From assembly GCA_036877525.1 (NCBI GenBank), contig JAZGTH010000140.1, forward strand, positions 475,205 to 539,204: a stretch of 64,000 bases of DNA, written 5' to 3'. Each line of letters begins with the position of its first letter. Positions within the stretch are counted from its first letter, which is position 1. The notes beneath the pieces are model-generated. The model worked only from the letters and a program-made list of their open reading frames with translations. It was not told where the DNA came from and did no database searches. Below are positions 12,452 to 24,134 of this stretch, one piece after another. A program made the translations under genes and the position numbers. This DNA is from Chromobotia macracanthus (lineage: Eukaryota; Chordata; Actinopteri; Cypriniformes; Botiidae).

Positions 12452-14757
12452 GATGACGTTACACACATTACATGAATATGATGACGTTACACGTATAACG
12501 TGAATATGATGACGTTACACACATTACATGAATATGATGACGTTACACATTACATGAACATGATGACGTTAACGTTTACGTGAATTTGATGACGTTACAC
12601 ACATTACATGAACATGATGACGTTACACGTATAACGTGAATTTGATGACGTTACACACATTACGTGAATTTGATGACGTTACACACATTACATGAATATG
12701 ATGACGTTACAATGAATATGATGACGTTACACATTACGTGAATTTGATGACGTTACACACATTACATGAACATGATGACGTTACACGTATAACGTGAATT
12801 TGATGACGTTACACACATTACATGAACATGATGACGTTACACGTATAACGTGAATTTGATGACGTTACACACATTACGTGAATTTGATGACGTTACACAC
12901 ATTACATGAACATGATGACGTTACACGTATAACGTGAATATGATGACGTTACACACATTACATGAATATGATGACGTTACACACATTACATGAACATGAT
13001 GACGTTACACGTATAACGTGAATTTGATGACGTTACACACATTGCGTGAATATGATGACGTTACACACATTACGTGGATATGATGACGTTACACGTATAA
13101 CGTGAATTTGATGACGTTACACACATTACGTGAATTTGATGACGTTACACACATTACATGAACATGATGACGTTACACGTATAACGTGAATTTGATGACG
13201 TTACACACATTACATGAACATGATGACGTTACACGTATAACGTGAATATGATGACGTTACACACATTACATGAATATGATGACGTTACACGTATAACGTG
13301 AATATGATGACGTTACACACATTACATGAATATGATGACGTTACACACATTACATGAACATGATGACGTTACACGATAACGTGAATTTGATGACGTTACA
13401 CACATTACATGAACATGATGACGTTACGATAACGTGAATTTGATGACGTTACACACATTACGTGAATTTGATGACGTTACACACATTACATGAACATGAT
13501 GACGTTACACGTATAACGTGAATATGATGACGTTACACACATTACATGAATATGATGACGTTACACACATTACATGAACATGATGACGTTACACGTATAA
13601 CGTGAATTTGATGACGTTACACACATTACATGAACATGATGACGTTACACGTATAACGTGAATTTGATGACGTTACACACATTACGTGAATTTGATGACG
13701 TTACACACATTACATGAATATGATGACGTTACACGTATAACGTGAATATGATGACGTTACACACATTACATGAATATGATGACGTTACACACATTACATG
13801 AACATGATGACGTTACACGTATAACGTGAATTTGATGACGTTCACACATTACATGAACATGATGGCGTTACACGTATCCGTGAATTTGATGACGTTACAC
13901 ACATTACGTGAATTTGATGACGTTACACACATTACATGAACATGATGACGTTACACGTATAACGTGAATATGATGACGTTACACACATTACATGAATATG
14001 ATGACGTTACACACATTACATGAACATGATGACGTTACACGTATAACGTGAATTTGATGACGTTACACACATTGCGTGAATATGATGACGTTACACACAT
14101 TACGTGGATATGATGACGTTACACGTATAACGTGAATTTGATGACGTTACACACATTACGTGAATTTGATGACGTTACACACATTACATGAACATGATGA
14201 CGTTACACGTATAACGTGAATTTGATGACGTTACACACATTACATGAACATGATGACGTTACACGTATAACGTGAATTACATGAATATGATGACGTTACA
14301 CACATTACATGAATATGATGACGTTACACGTATAACGTGAATATGATGACGTTACACACATTACATGAATATGATGACGTTACACACATTACATGAACAT
14401 GATGACGTTACACGTATAATGTGAATTTGATGACGTTACACACATTACATGAACATGATGACGTTACACGTATAACGTGAATTTGATGACGTTACACACA
14501 TTACGTGAATTTGATGACGTTACACACATTACATGAACATGATGACGTTACACGTATAACGTGAATTTGATGACGTTACACACATTGCGTGAATATGATG
14601 ACGTTACACACATTACGTGGATATGATGACGTTACACGTATAACGTGAATTTGATGACGTTACACGTATAACGTGAATTTGATGACGTTACACACATTAC
14701 GTGAATTTGATGACGTTACACACATTACATGAACATGATGACGTTACACGTATAACG

Positions 14758-17700
14758 TGTATAAACTATTTTCATACCTAGTTAAATGAAACTTAAATGT
14801 CTAAGTTTCATTAAAAAGACATATTCAGACAGCTGATGAAGGGAAATGCTCTCTGGTCATTAACAATGATGCAGCTCACATATGAAAGATCACACACAAC
14901 CTTCATGTGAAGGGAATCAGACATGCTTCAGGTGACATTCATTAATTCTGTGTCAAAATGATTTTAAACTGTCAGAACTGCATGTAATAAACATGATTCT
15001 GAGCCACTGCTCAAATCCTTAAGAGACCGAGAACATGAGAAAGAACATTTGAAGTTTACAATTATTTCACTGACATGATTTAATGCATCAGGTGTCACTA
15101 ACATTAACTAACAGTTTTTATTATGATTTATCTTAAGCACAGATGACTTGGGCCAGGTGTCTTTAACCCAGACTATTTATACCACCAACTTCCTGTCCAT
15201 CTGGACAACAGGTGACAGTGGCTAAAAAGAGCTGGTCCAGCTCCAAACTCCAGTCATTCAATTAGGTCAGTGGATGTGATGGTGAGAGAGGTGCTGATTT
15301 ATTCTGTCGAGGGTCAATGAGTCTTAATGGAGGAGATTTTCCTCCAATCACAGAGTGAGCTTATTGCACTTTTCACCAGACAGAGAATGATACAAACAGT
15401 TATTCTAGTGTTTCAAAGTGGCCTCCGATTTCTGAACGGTGACAGCTCTATAATGAAAGTGAATGTAACATCAGCACCACTGCGGCATACATGCAACGGG
15501 AGTGCAGTACTGACATGCTGTTTAGTGTGAACAACAATGAAAACGATACAGCTGCATCTCTGAAGAGAACACACCAGTGAGGTGACAGATGTTCACATGA
15601 GACAGGACTTGAAGAGATTAGACAGGAGACAGGAGCTTGACGAGATACCAGCTATATGATTATTATATAGGGATGTAACAAAATATTCAGATTATAGGGA
15701 AATGAGGGCAAACTGGATTAAAGACTAAAATGAACCACGCTCAAATTTGATGTATGCAAGCATGTGTACTAAAAATCATAAACTCTGTCATAGATGTCAG
15801 TTATCCCAACATTTTTAGGTGAAATAAAACTGGACACAAATGAGGCATACAGTAAGTGCACAGATCTAAACATTTGTGATTGAACAGCTCTGGCCATTAG
15901 TTTTGAAAGAATTTAATGAGAAACATTTCAGAGATCTTTAGTATTTTGGCTTATCTAAGCACAGTCTGAGACACAGCTGAGATCATTTTCAAACCTTAAA
16001 GGACACACATGAGATTACCCAAGAGAAATATTTGCTCTCCATTTATTGTTTCTGCTATCTAGGGGAAGGAATTGAGATTTTAAAGATACCTCAATGTCCC
16101 TTTGTGATGGCTGAGAAACAATCACATGTTTTAAGGGCTTGGCTGTCTGGTGAAGTTTGTATGATGTCCTTCATGTCTTTTTCAGTGTGTCCCAGGTGAC
16201 AGACCTGGTTTAGCCTCCGTCTGGCCAGTGATGGATTGGCCCCATCTTGCCGTATTAACGTGTGTTTGTCCCTGGAAAAGTCCTGCACTCTCTCTCAGCA
16301 CTCCCTGCCCTGCTCTCCACTTGTCCTCTCTATAATACCTCCATCTGCCTCATTTTCTGTTCCCTCCACATTGCTAATGGGTCAGTGTGGAGAGCTCTGG
16401 TGCCAGTTAGCATTTATCCCCCAGCACTGGGTCTGCACCAGTCCCCCTCCATCTGTTTCTGTGGGTGGGGTCACAGCAGAGAGGAGACTGTTCCTCCACC
16501 CAGACACCATATTCCACAACACTGTGGTGAGTCCATCCACCTGCCATGACTACCAATGCAACCCCCCTAAGAATGTTGTATATGCTGAGGCTAATACATC
16601 AGCATATGACCCACAGAGATATAAACAAATATTGACTGACTGATGGAAACACATGACGAATGAGTGGACTGTTTTCTGATGCCAATGAAATGAAGACAAA
16701 CCATTATTAGTCTGGACCGATGAGGAAGCTGTGTTGTGAATTTGTGGGCACAATTTGTAGGACTGGCTGCAGAAGGTACACATACACACTCACATACAGT
16801 ACATGTGCACACACACAGACTCAAACACACACACACCGAAAATGAGTTTCGAAAATGAATTAGTTTGGCCAATACAGCGGAGGATCACATTGGCTCTGTT
16901 TCAAAATCTAATTGAAGTGGAACGTGTGTCTTAGAGCGCTCTATACAGACGCCGTCTCTGTGTGAGAAACGTTATTTAAAACATGCACAAATCACATGGG
17001 AAATACAAATAGCAACTGATTTTAATGCATTTGTCTGGTTTTTATGTTCATCATTAGCATGTCTGAGCTAACCGTATGATTCTCTACCACTAAAATATAA
17101 TAACTTTAAAAACACACAGCACACATGTTGAGTAAACCATTTTTACCAAATTTCCACAAATGCATTTCTATTTCAAATGGAGAAGACCTCTGTCAAAGAC
17201 AGATATGGGATTACTGAAGGGAACAAAGCATTTTGACAGTACATGATATATAAAGGAATAGCTGCTGTTTTTTAGAACCCTGCTAAGGAACAGTGCTGGA
17301 TTGTTTTAAAGCAGCTTTACATATAATGAAAAATAAAAAACATTACCTTACATTATGTGTTAATGTTTTATGTGGTATTATTGCACATTTTTAGCGTTCA
17401 TTATAAGATGTACATTAGTAAAACTAATTAGGATACTAAGATTGTAATTGGTTTATGAATATAGAGTTGACTGAACCGATGATAACAACAACACATTTGA
17501 ACCATCTGAATAAATGTGCATCAGAAATACCTGTCACTGTGTGTGAAGACTCATATGAGAGGGTAATGCATTCAGACTGTCTAATAAAACAGTATGTCTT
17601 TCATTAGCCTGCCTGAGGTGGAGGAATGTTTAGCTGTTAAATTCAGGGAAACAGAAACTCTATAGATTAGCCATTATTACTCAATTATTAGCCTAGTGCT

Positions 17701-17914
17701 GAAACCATGCTGTTAAAGAGCTCAACATGGGGGCAGATCAGCCCATTTAAAAAATGTCTGCAACACGTTATACTGGTGATCAGTGATCAATTGAACTGGT
17801 CACCATGAACCAGCTCAGTTAGTCTAAGAGTTTCTTTTAGCATGGTTAATACAGACATTCTATTAAACTAAATCTGACAAGCTAGTAAAGCATGAAAATA
17901 TGAAGATTGTATAA
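14758..17914. other. Unique intronic sequence, no exon confirmed
   Basis: About 3.1 kb of AT-rich sequence. Laminin LE exons are expected here but I could not confirm one; 16.37-16.47 kb on the minus strand has a weak LE-like run with stops (see rejected list). Open frames at 15327-15530, 16091-16643 and 16550-16872 show no domain. A short CA run lies near 16.8 kb. Confidence 0.4.
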
Positions 17915-17924
17915 GTAGTAGAAG

Positions 17925-19425
17925 ACCACAGTAAAACAGTAGAGGAAGAGCACAGTAAAACAGTAGAAGACCACAGTAAAACAGTAGAGGAAGAGCACAG
18001 TAAAACAGTAGAGGAAGACCACAGTAAAACAGTAGAGGAAGACCACAGTAAAACAGTAAAAGACCACAGTAAAACAGTAGAGGAAGAGCACAGTAAAACA
18101 GTAGAGGAAGACCACAGTAAAACAGTAGAGGAAGACCACAGTAAAACAGTAAAAGACCACAGTAAAACAGTAGAGGAAGAGCACAGTAAAACAGTAGAGG
18201 AAGAGCACAGTAAAACAGTAGAGGAAGAGCACAGTAAAACAGTAGAGGAAGAGCACAGTAAAACAGTAAAAGACCACAGTAAAACAGTAGAGGAAGAGCA
18301 CAGTAAAACAGTAGAGGAAGAGCACAGTAAAACAGTAGAGGAAGACCACAGTAAAACAGTAGAGGAAGACCACAGTAAAACAGTAGAAGACCACAGTAAA
18401 ACAGTAGAGGAAGAGCACAGTAAAACAGTAGAGGAAGAGCACAGTAAAACAGTAGAGGAAGACCACAGTAAAACAGTAGAGGAAGAGCACAGTAAAACAG
18501 TAGAGGAAGACCACAGTAAAACAGTAGAGGAAGAGCACAGTAAAACAGTAGAGGAAGAGCACAGTAAAACAGTAGAGGAAGAGCACAGTAAAACAGTAGA
18601 GGAAGACCACAGTAAAACAGTAAAAGACCACAGTAAAACAGTAGAGGAAGAGCACAGTAAAACAGTAGAGGAAGAGCACAGTAAAACAGTAGAGGAAGAC
18701 CATAGTAAAACAGTAGAGGAAGAGCACAGTAAAACAGTAGAAGACCACAGTAAAACAGTAGAGGAAGAGCACAGTAAAACAGTAGAGGAAGAGCACAGTA
18801 AAACAGTAGAGGAAGACCACAGTAAAACAGTAGAGGAAGAGCACAGTAAAACAGTAGAGGAAGACCACAGTAAAACAGTAGAGGAAGAGCACAGTAAAAC
18901 AGTAGAGGAAGAGCACAGTAAAACAGTAGAGGAAGAGCACAGTAAAACAGTAGAGGAAGACCACAGTAAAACAGTAGAGGAAGACCACAGTAAAACAGTA
19001 GAAGACCACAGTAAAACAGTAGAGGAAGAGCACAGTAAAACAGTAGAGGAAGAGCACAGTAAAACAGTAGAGGAAGACCACAGTAAAACAGTAGAGGAAG
19101 AGCACAGTAAAACAGTAGAAGACCACAGTAAAACAGTAGAGGAAGAGCACAGTAAAACAGTAGAGGAAGAGCACAGTAAAACAGTAGAGGAAGAGCACAG
19201 TAAAACAGTAGAGGAAGAGCACAGTAAAACAGCAGAGGAAGACCACAGTTAAACAGCAGAGGAAGACCACAGTTAAACAGCAGAGGAAGACCACAGTAAA
19301 ACAGCAGAGGAAGACCACAGTAAAACAGCAGTGGAAGACCACAGTAAAACAGCAGTGGAAGACCACAGTAAAACAGCAGTGGAAGACCACAGTAAAACAG
19401 CAGTGGAAGACCACAGTAAAACACA
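17925..19425. repeat. 1.5 kb minisatellite, 24/21-base units, open on both strands
   Basis: About 62 copies of AGTAAAACAGTAGAGGAAG plus AGCAC or ACCAC. Unit lengths are 24 or 21 bases only, so frame is kept throughout. On the minus strand this leaves two frames open for over 500 codons (octapeptide LLFYCGLP or VFLYCFTV); on the plus strand it reads as SKTVEEEH octamers with SKTVEDH and SKTVKDH heptamers until a TAA at about 19250. The last 8 or so units differ (ACAGCAG, GTGGAAG). No start codon exists for the plus frame and no splice or signal context supports expression, so I annotate it as repeat, not gene. Confidence 0.93.
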
Positions 19426-19644
19426 TCACTGCTGGCTGGCTGGTTAAGTGGAAAAAACTTCTATCGTCTTGTTACCTAGTTAATGACACCAGATGTAGCC
19501 TGACAAAGGCTACAGTAAAACAGCCTGACAAAGGCTTAGCTATTACAACACTATCTAGCTTTTCCAGTAACAAACTATTCTTTACAAATAACTAGAAGCT
19601 CAGAGACAGCCTGCAGTACCGGAGCTCTCCTGTAGATGGCTCAC

Positions 19645-19841
19645 CTGTGTTCCTGACCATCAGAAGCCTTGAGGAGCAGACGCTGGATGTTAAGTATAGT
19701 GTGTAAGTCCTTCTTACTGACATCCAGTCCTGAGGCATAATGCTGAAAACTTTCAGGAAGAAGATATATTTTGCACTCAGCTCCAGAGAACAGAAACACG
19801 GCCACCCCAGACCTGCTGTCAATCAAATGCAGCCCCCCACC
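19645..19841 (-). pseudogene. Laminin alpha laminin IV type A domain exon (frame intact)
   Basis: A clean acceptor (cattttcctcctgtag) and donor (AG then gtgagcc) bound a 197-base exon with no stop. It reads GGGLHLIDSRSG, then ECKIYLLPESFQHYASGL, then DVSKKDLHTILNIQRLLLKA. This aligns without gaps to the laminin IV type A (L4) region of alpha chains around LVPENFxxxxxxxxxxRxxxMTVLANVxxLLIRA. The L4 module is a globular insert between LE repeats in the short arm. The exon ends two bases into a codon. It is the best preserved of the internal exons, but flanking exons on both sides are missing or broken, so I treat it as part of a pseudogene. If the gene is alive in part, this exon would still be translatable. 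Confidence 0.75.
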
Positions 19842-19894
19842 CTACAGGAGGAAAATGATGTAGAATCGCTTTGTCATTTTTGTCTCTCTGTTGC

Positions 19895-19918
19895 TTAGGG
19901 TTAGGATTAGGGTTAGGT
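19895..19918 (+). repeat. Short telomere-like TTAGGG run
   Basis: Four hexamers in a row: TTAGGG TTAGGA TTAGGG, then TTAGGT. Too short to be a true telomere; an interstitial telomere-like sequence or chance. Confidence 0.6.
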
Positions 19919-20414
19919 TTATGATTTGGTCAAAATGAGAATGAGAACTTAGAGTTTTGTATTATTCACAAAGCTTTCTTTAATTTAATTCTCATTTTGA
20001 AAAACAATCAAAATAATTCAGAAATACAATAAAATAAATACACTGATAATATAATAAATAAAACAACTTAAAGACTAGTAATTATGATTTAAATGGAAAC
20101 AACATTAGTGTATAATATGTTCTTATTTGGAGAGCTGTGTGTGTGTGTATGTGTGTGTGTGAGGACGTGCATAAATGTATTAATGAAAAGTTGGTTTATG
20201 TATTGAAGACAAATGTTTAAAAAATTGCAGACTTGTGTGTGTGTCTGTTTGTGTGTGTGTGTGTTGATGCAATAACAGGTAATCCATATATTCTGGCTCT
20301 GACATTTTAAGGGTAGTCATCCTAGAGCATTGTGGGATACGATTCATTCTACTTGTTTATTTACCAACCCACCTCACTGACTGCTGTGAAAAATCAGGGT
20401 TTATTGACATGCAT

Positions 20415-20419
20415 ACACA

Positions 20420-20504
<85 letters not shown>

Positions 20505-20510
20505 ACAGAG
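20415..20510. repeat. CA dinucleotide microsatellite
   Basis: About 40 CA units, nearly perfect. Explains the open frames at 20332-20595. Confidence 0.97.
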
Positions 20511-20514
20511 CTGA

Positions 20515-23500
20515 AGACTGATTTATGGGAGCTGTGCTCTCGATCTGCACTGAGTTAATGAGGTGTGCACATGCAAAACAGGGCTTAACGAACAATAATT
20601 ACCTGTCATACACACCTGAGCACAGGACCGCATGCAATCTACACACACACACACACATTTATTACATGCACTTAAATAACAAGGTTTTCCAGAATAAATT
20701 GTTTTTGCTAGATAGCACAGCTCAGATTATACTGTAGAAGAATTTGATGAGATATATTTCAGGTCATACTGAGAAAAATCTGAATTCTGATACTGTCTGA
20801 ATCTGAATACTATTTATTTAAACGTGACAGATGACTTTTTTTATATTTTTAACTGAAGGTCTTTTTCTATTTAATCATATTCCTGTCTGGGAAAAACAAC
20901 TGTGATAATAAATACATTTCTGATTTGTTTTCTATGAGTGACATAAACTGCAAAAAATTTAAAAATCTCTTTTTTTGTGATTTTTGAGAGTCAAGAAAAC
21001 ACCAGAAACACAGTCAAACAGTTTTTATACTCAGCATGAATAACTCAGATGTGCAGAGACTAAACAGAGTATGACTTAGGAAATCAGACACAAATTTAGA
21101 CAAAATTCTTCCTGCACACAAGCAGATAAATGCATACTCAAGCTCTCTTTTAAACACATGCAGACATAAACATTTCTGTGAGTTTGTGAGAGGACTTGCA
21201 CAACATAAACACACCATGCCGTCTGAAACAGAACAGCAACTGTCCCATGATCACTGGAGGTGTTCAGTGAACAGGACATTCTCTGGCAGGCTGCAGGATG
21301 TCTGGAGAAGGTTGAATCACAGAATTACATTCTCTCCTGTGTTCTGTGAGGCTTGTATTTCAAAGAATTGAAACTCAAAGGCAAATATTTCTCACATAAC
21401 TCTCAAATGTTTGAAAATATTCTTTTTATTCAATATAGTGCTTTGATGTGCTGTTACCATATTAAATAAAAGTATTAATTTCCTTTATGACAACAGTGTT
21501 TGTTTGTCAGAAATGATTCTTTGCTCTGGATTATTCAGGCTTATTTAGGCAGATGTAAGTCTTTGAGGGCTAGCAAACAGTTGATGGCAGTACCAGACAG
21601 TTTAAAGACTGTTTGCTTCATCTAATCAGACGTACCTCTATGCAGAGGGAGGAGCATATACTTTAACAATTTATGTCAATAAATAAATGTCAGTGCTTCC
21701 AAAAAATGATCAGCATTTCCTTTCTGCTGTTTTCTGGGATTGGTGGTGTGTGAACTGGACATGCTCATCACAGCTCTTGGGAGAACAATATTGAAACCAC
21801 AGTGATGGTGTTTAACAGGTACAGCTGAGAGGAACAAACAGCCCTGTGATGTCATGGAAACTTCTTCCTGCCAATCAGGAAGTGTGTGAGTAAATCATTT
21901 CATTCTGAACAACACGAAACAATGTTGTGTGATGGGGCCAACAGTTCGGCTCAAATTAAACCACCTGTTTAATAATTCATTTACTCAAAGCGTATCCTGT
22001 TGACAATAAATAGCTTACACTGGCGAAAAGTAGCTGCCCTTACGGGACAATACTGCAGTGTACCATAGTATTTGCATGGTACTTCAAAGAGTACATAGTA
22101 ACATCACTCCCTGAACTTAACCCCGGCTGTGTGCTTCTGACCTCTCTGTGCTCTCTGCGTCTCCCTGCGTCTCCCTGCGGCTTCAGCAGAGCACAGCCCA
22201 CAAGCACACAAACACTGAGTGTGGAAAAATTTATGACATGAAATGTTCTGAATATCACACTACAATCATGCTGTTGTATGGAAAATTAAATTATAAATCA
22301 AAAGTTTTTTTATTTAAAGTTTGAGCTAATGATACAAATCTATCAATGTCCAAATCTATCAAAGCACAGAGATTGATCAATGTCTTCATCACTTCACAGA
22401 AATGCCATTTCCTGTCTGAAATATTACTCAATGATCATAAAGACCTACAATAATAAGGTAAAAGTCCAGCTCTGTCTTCAGCAAATTATGCCCTCAGTGG
22501 AAAAAAGAAAATCCTTTGTAATATCATCTTACCAAAATAGCTGTTGCCATAGAAACAAAATGCCTAAGCGACTTGTCAAATATGTGTAGTTACACTATGT
22601 AAAGAGAGAACGGATGTGAACGGATGTGATATGTAAACTTAAGGCTAAAAAAATTCAGCAAGAATCTCATAATGACTGAAACTGTTTGTAAATGTGTGTG
22701 TCATAACCTTTTAAAGAACAGAAAATACAGCATTATGTTTGCTTGTGTAGGTGTGTGCATATAAGCTAGTTTCCATTAAGCTTTAGTTCTAAACACTCTT
22801 TAAACACAAACTGCTCAGTAAGACACAAAACACAGCCATTAAATCAACTGTGATCTGAAAACAAACAGCACACATGCTGTGTGGATGACTGTAATAATAA
22901 GGCTGAATCTATTAAAGAACGTATTATTTTACAACATTTGCATTTTGCATAAAGAAAATGAAGCCAAAAAGAAGTCCATTGTTTTGTTTTTATTGTATTG
23001 TGACAATTCTAATTCTCAATTCTAATTTTGCTAATTCTCATTCACAATTGTTTTGTGTTCAGATTTAGCATGAACTGCTGCAAACATTTTTAATGCCAAT
23101 TTAAATCATAGGTCTGCTTTAATTGTGGTTTCACGGTACTTAGAATGAGATTTTCTGCATTACAAAAATGATAATTTGAGGGAAAATAAGGTGTCACGAA
23201 AATTGTCACATTGCAAAACATCTTAATGGTCCTCAAAACAGGCTTTATAATTTCTTATTTTCTTGATGTGCTGAAATATGAGCCTGATATAATCAAGACA
23301 GCTTTAGAGGTATTTTTAGAGGAGGACGCACAACCTGACTAAACTTTCATTTAAAAATGTCATTTAAACTCACAGCTTAATGTTCCTGGATATTAACATC
23401 CTTTGAAATGAAGGCTGAGCTTCAGTTTAAACTCACAGTAATAGCATCATTAGCAGTGGAAACAGTTCAGAGGTCACACAACACCAGCACCTTTCTGTAC

Positions 23501-23600
23501 AGCATGTGCAATAAATGAACAGTCTTAAAAACAGAGGAAGTCATTTGATTCTGACTACTTATTCTGTTTCACTCCCATTAACTGTAAAGTATCCCACCCC
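20515..23600. other. Unique intronic sequence, nothing recognised
   Basis: About 3 kb between two laminin IV exons (19.7 and 23.9 kb). The exon expected between them was looked for on the minus strand and not found. Small frames at 21014-21371, 22040-22258 and 22380-22589 have no domain. Confidence 0.4.
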
Positions 23601-23607
23601 CCTCATA

Positions 23608-23697
23608 GCTATCTGTCTCTCTGTCTCTGTTTGTCTCTCTCTCTATCTCTCTCTGAATCAATCTATCTGTCTCTCTCTCTCTGTATGTATCTGTCTC

Positions 23698-23740
<43 letters not shown>

Positions 23741-23757
23741 CTGTCTGTCTCTCTCCC
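23608..23757. repeat. TCTC/TCTG polypyrimidine microsatellite
   Basis: Run of CT with TCTG and TATC variants; pyrimidine-only on the plus strand for long stretches. Confidence 0.9.
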
Positions 23758-23904
23758 TAAAGACACTCAAAGGCAAAAGTTAAATCAAAGGCAAATAAAA
23801 AGTGAAATGAGTCTGTAATATAATGATGATAAATGATGACTGATCATCACATGTAGTGTGCTGACAGAGCTTTTAAAACACACATCACACACACATTTCA
23901 CTGC

Positions 23905-24006
23905 CTTGCGCAGGTAAGCACATGGGGCACTCCAGTTGTACGGTGCTTTTAAGTGTGTCTGGACATCCACTTGGCTCACAGTGACCTGATTGGGTGTGTC
24001 TCTGCT
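23905..24006 (-). pseudogene. Laminin alpha laminin IV type A domain exon, degraded
   Basis: The minus strand reads SRDTPNQVTVSQVDVQTH, then LKAPYNWSAPCAYLRK, which fits the L4-domain stretch HQVSIxNxxxxxxLxxxYYWSAPxxYLGNK of laminin alpha chains. YNW for YYW and LRK for LGNK are substitutions or a small deletion at conserved places. After AAG the next bases are gcagtg, so a normal GT donor is absent; it would need a GC donor or is mutated. The acceptor is also unclear, so both ends are approximate. An L2-like LINE begins only about 130 bases upstream in gene sense, which may have removed the preceding exon. Confidence 0.6.
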
Positions 24007-24134
24007 GGTGCTCACACCACCCCCAGCCCAACATTTGTGCCACCTCCATTTTACACAGATTACACAGAGATTTTGATTTGAACACATCGATAGCTAGTTT
24101 AGGATCACTGGAGATGTAATATTTGTGTAGAACA

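Larger units (their letters stand above)
4561..14757. repeat. 10.2 kb minisatellite, 28-base unit with TGACGTTA
   Basis: Roughly 360 head-to-tail copies of a 28-base unit. Each ends in GATGACGTTAC; the variable parts are ACACATTAC or ACGTATAAC, then ATGAA or GTGAA, then TAT, CAT or TTT. In the right half the two main types often alternate, giving a 56-base dimer. CpG sites (ACGTGAA versus ACATGAA) account for much of the variation. Six copies of a longer AT-rich module with a hairpin interrupt the array between 8.2 and 12.5 kb. Start and end are sharp. The array lies inside the laminin locus, between the 19.7 kb and 2.85 kb exons. Confidence 0.97.

Noticed and set aside
4561..14757. CRISPR-like look (28-base regular repeats)
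   Set aside because: There are no unique spacers; units are contiguous. Context is eukaryotic and no cas genes exist.
16360..16480. Weak laminin LE-like run on the minus strand (DKC...DPLAM.GGN)
   Set aside because: Expected region for LE exons, but it needs several frame changes, has stops and shows no clear splice sites; chance cannot be excluded.
17868..19429. Two 515-518 codon minus-strand open frames as real genes
   Set aside because: They are translations of the 24/21-base tandem array (periodic LLFYCGLP), in two frames at once, without promoter, splice or homology support.
21180..21340. Possible laminin IV exon on the minus strand (LPENV...)
   Set aside because: The same part of the L4 domain is matched far better at 23905-24006, and no frame is kept here.
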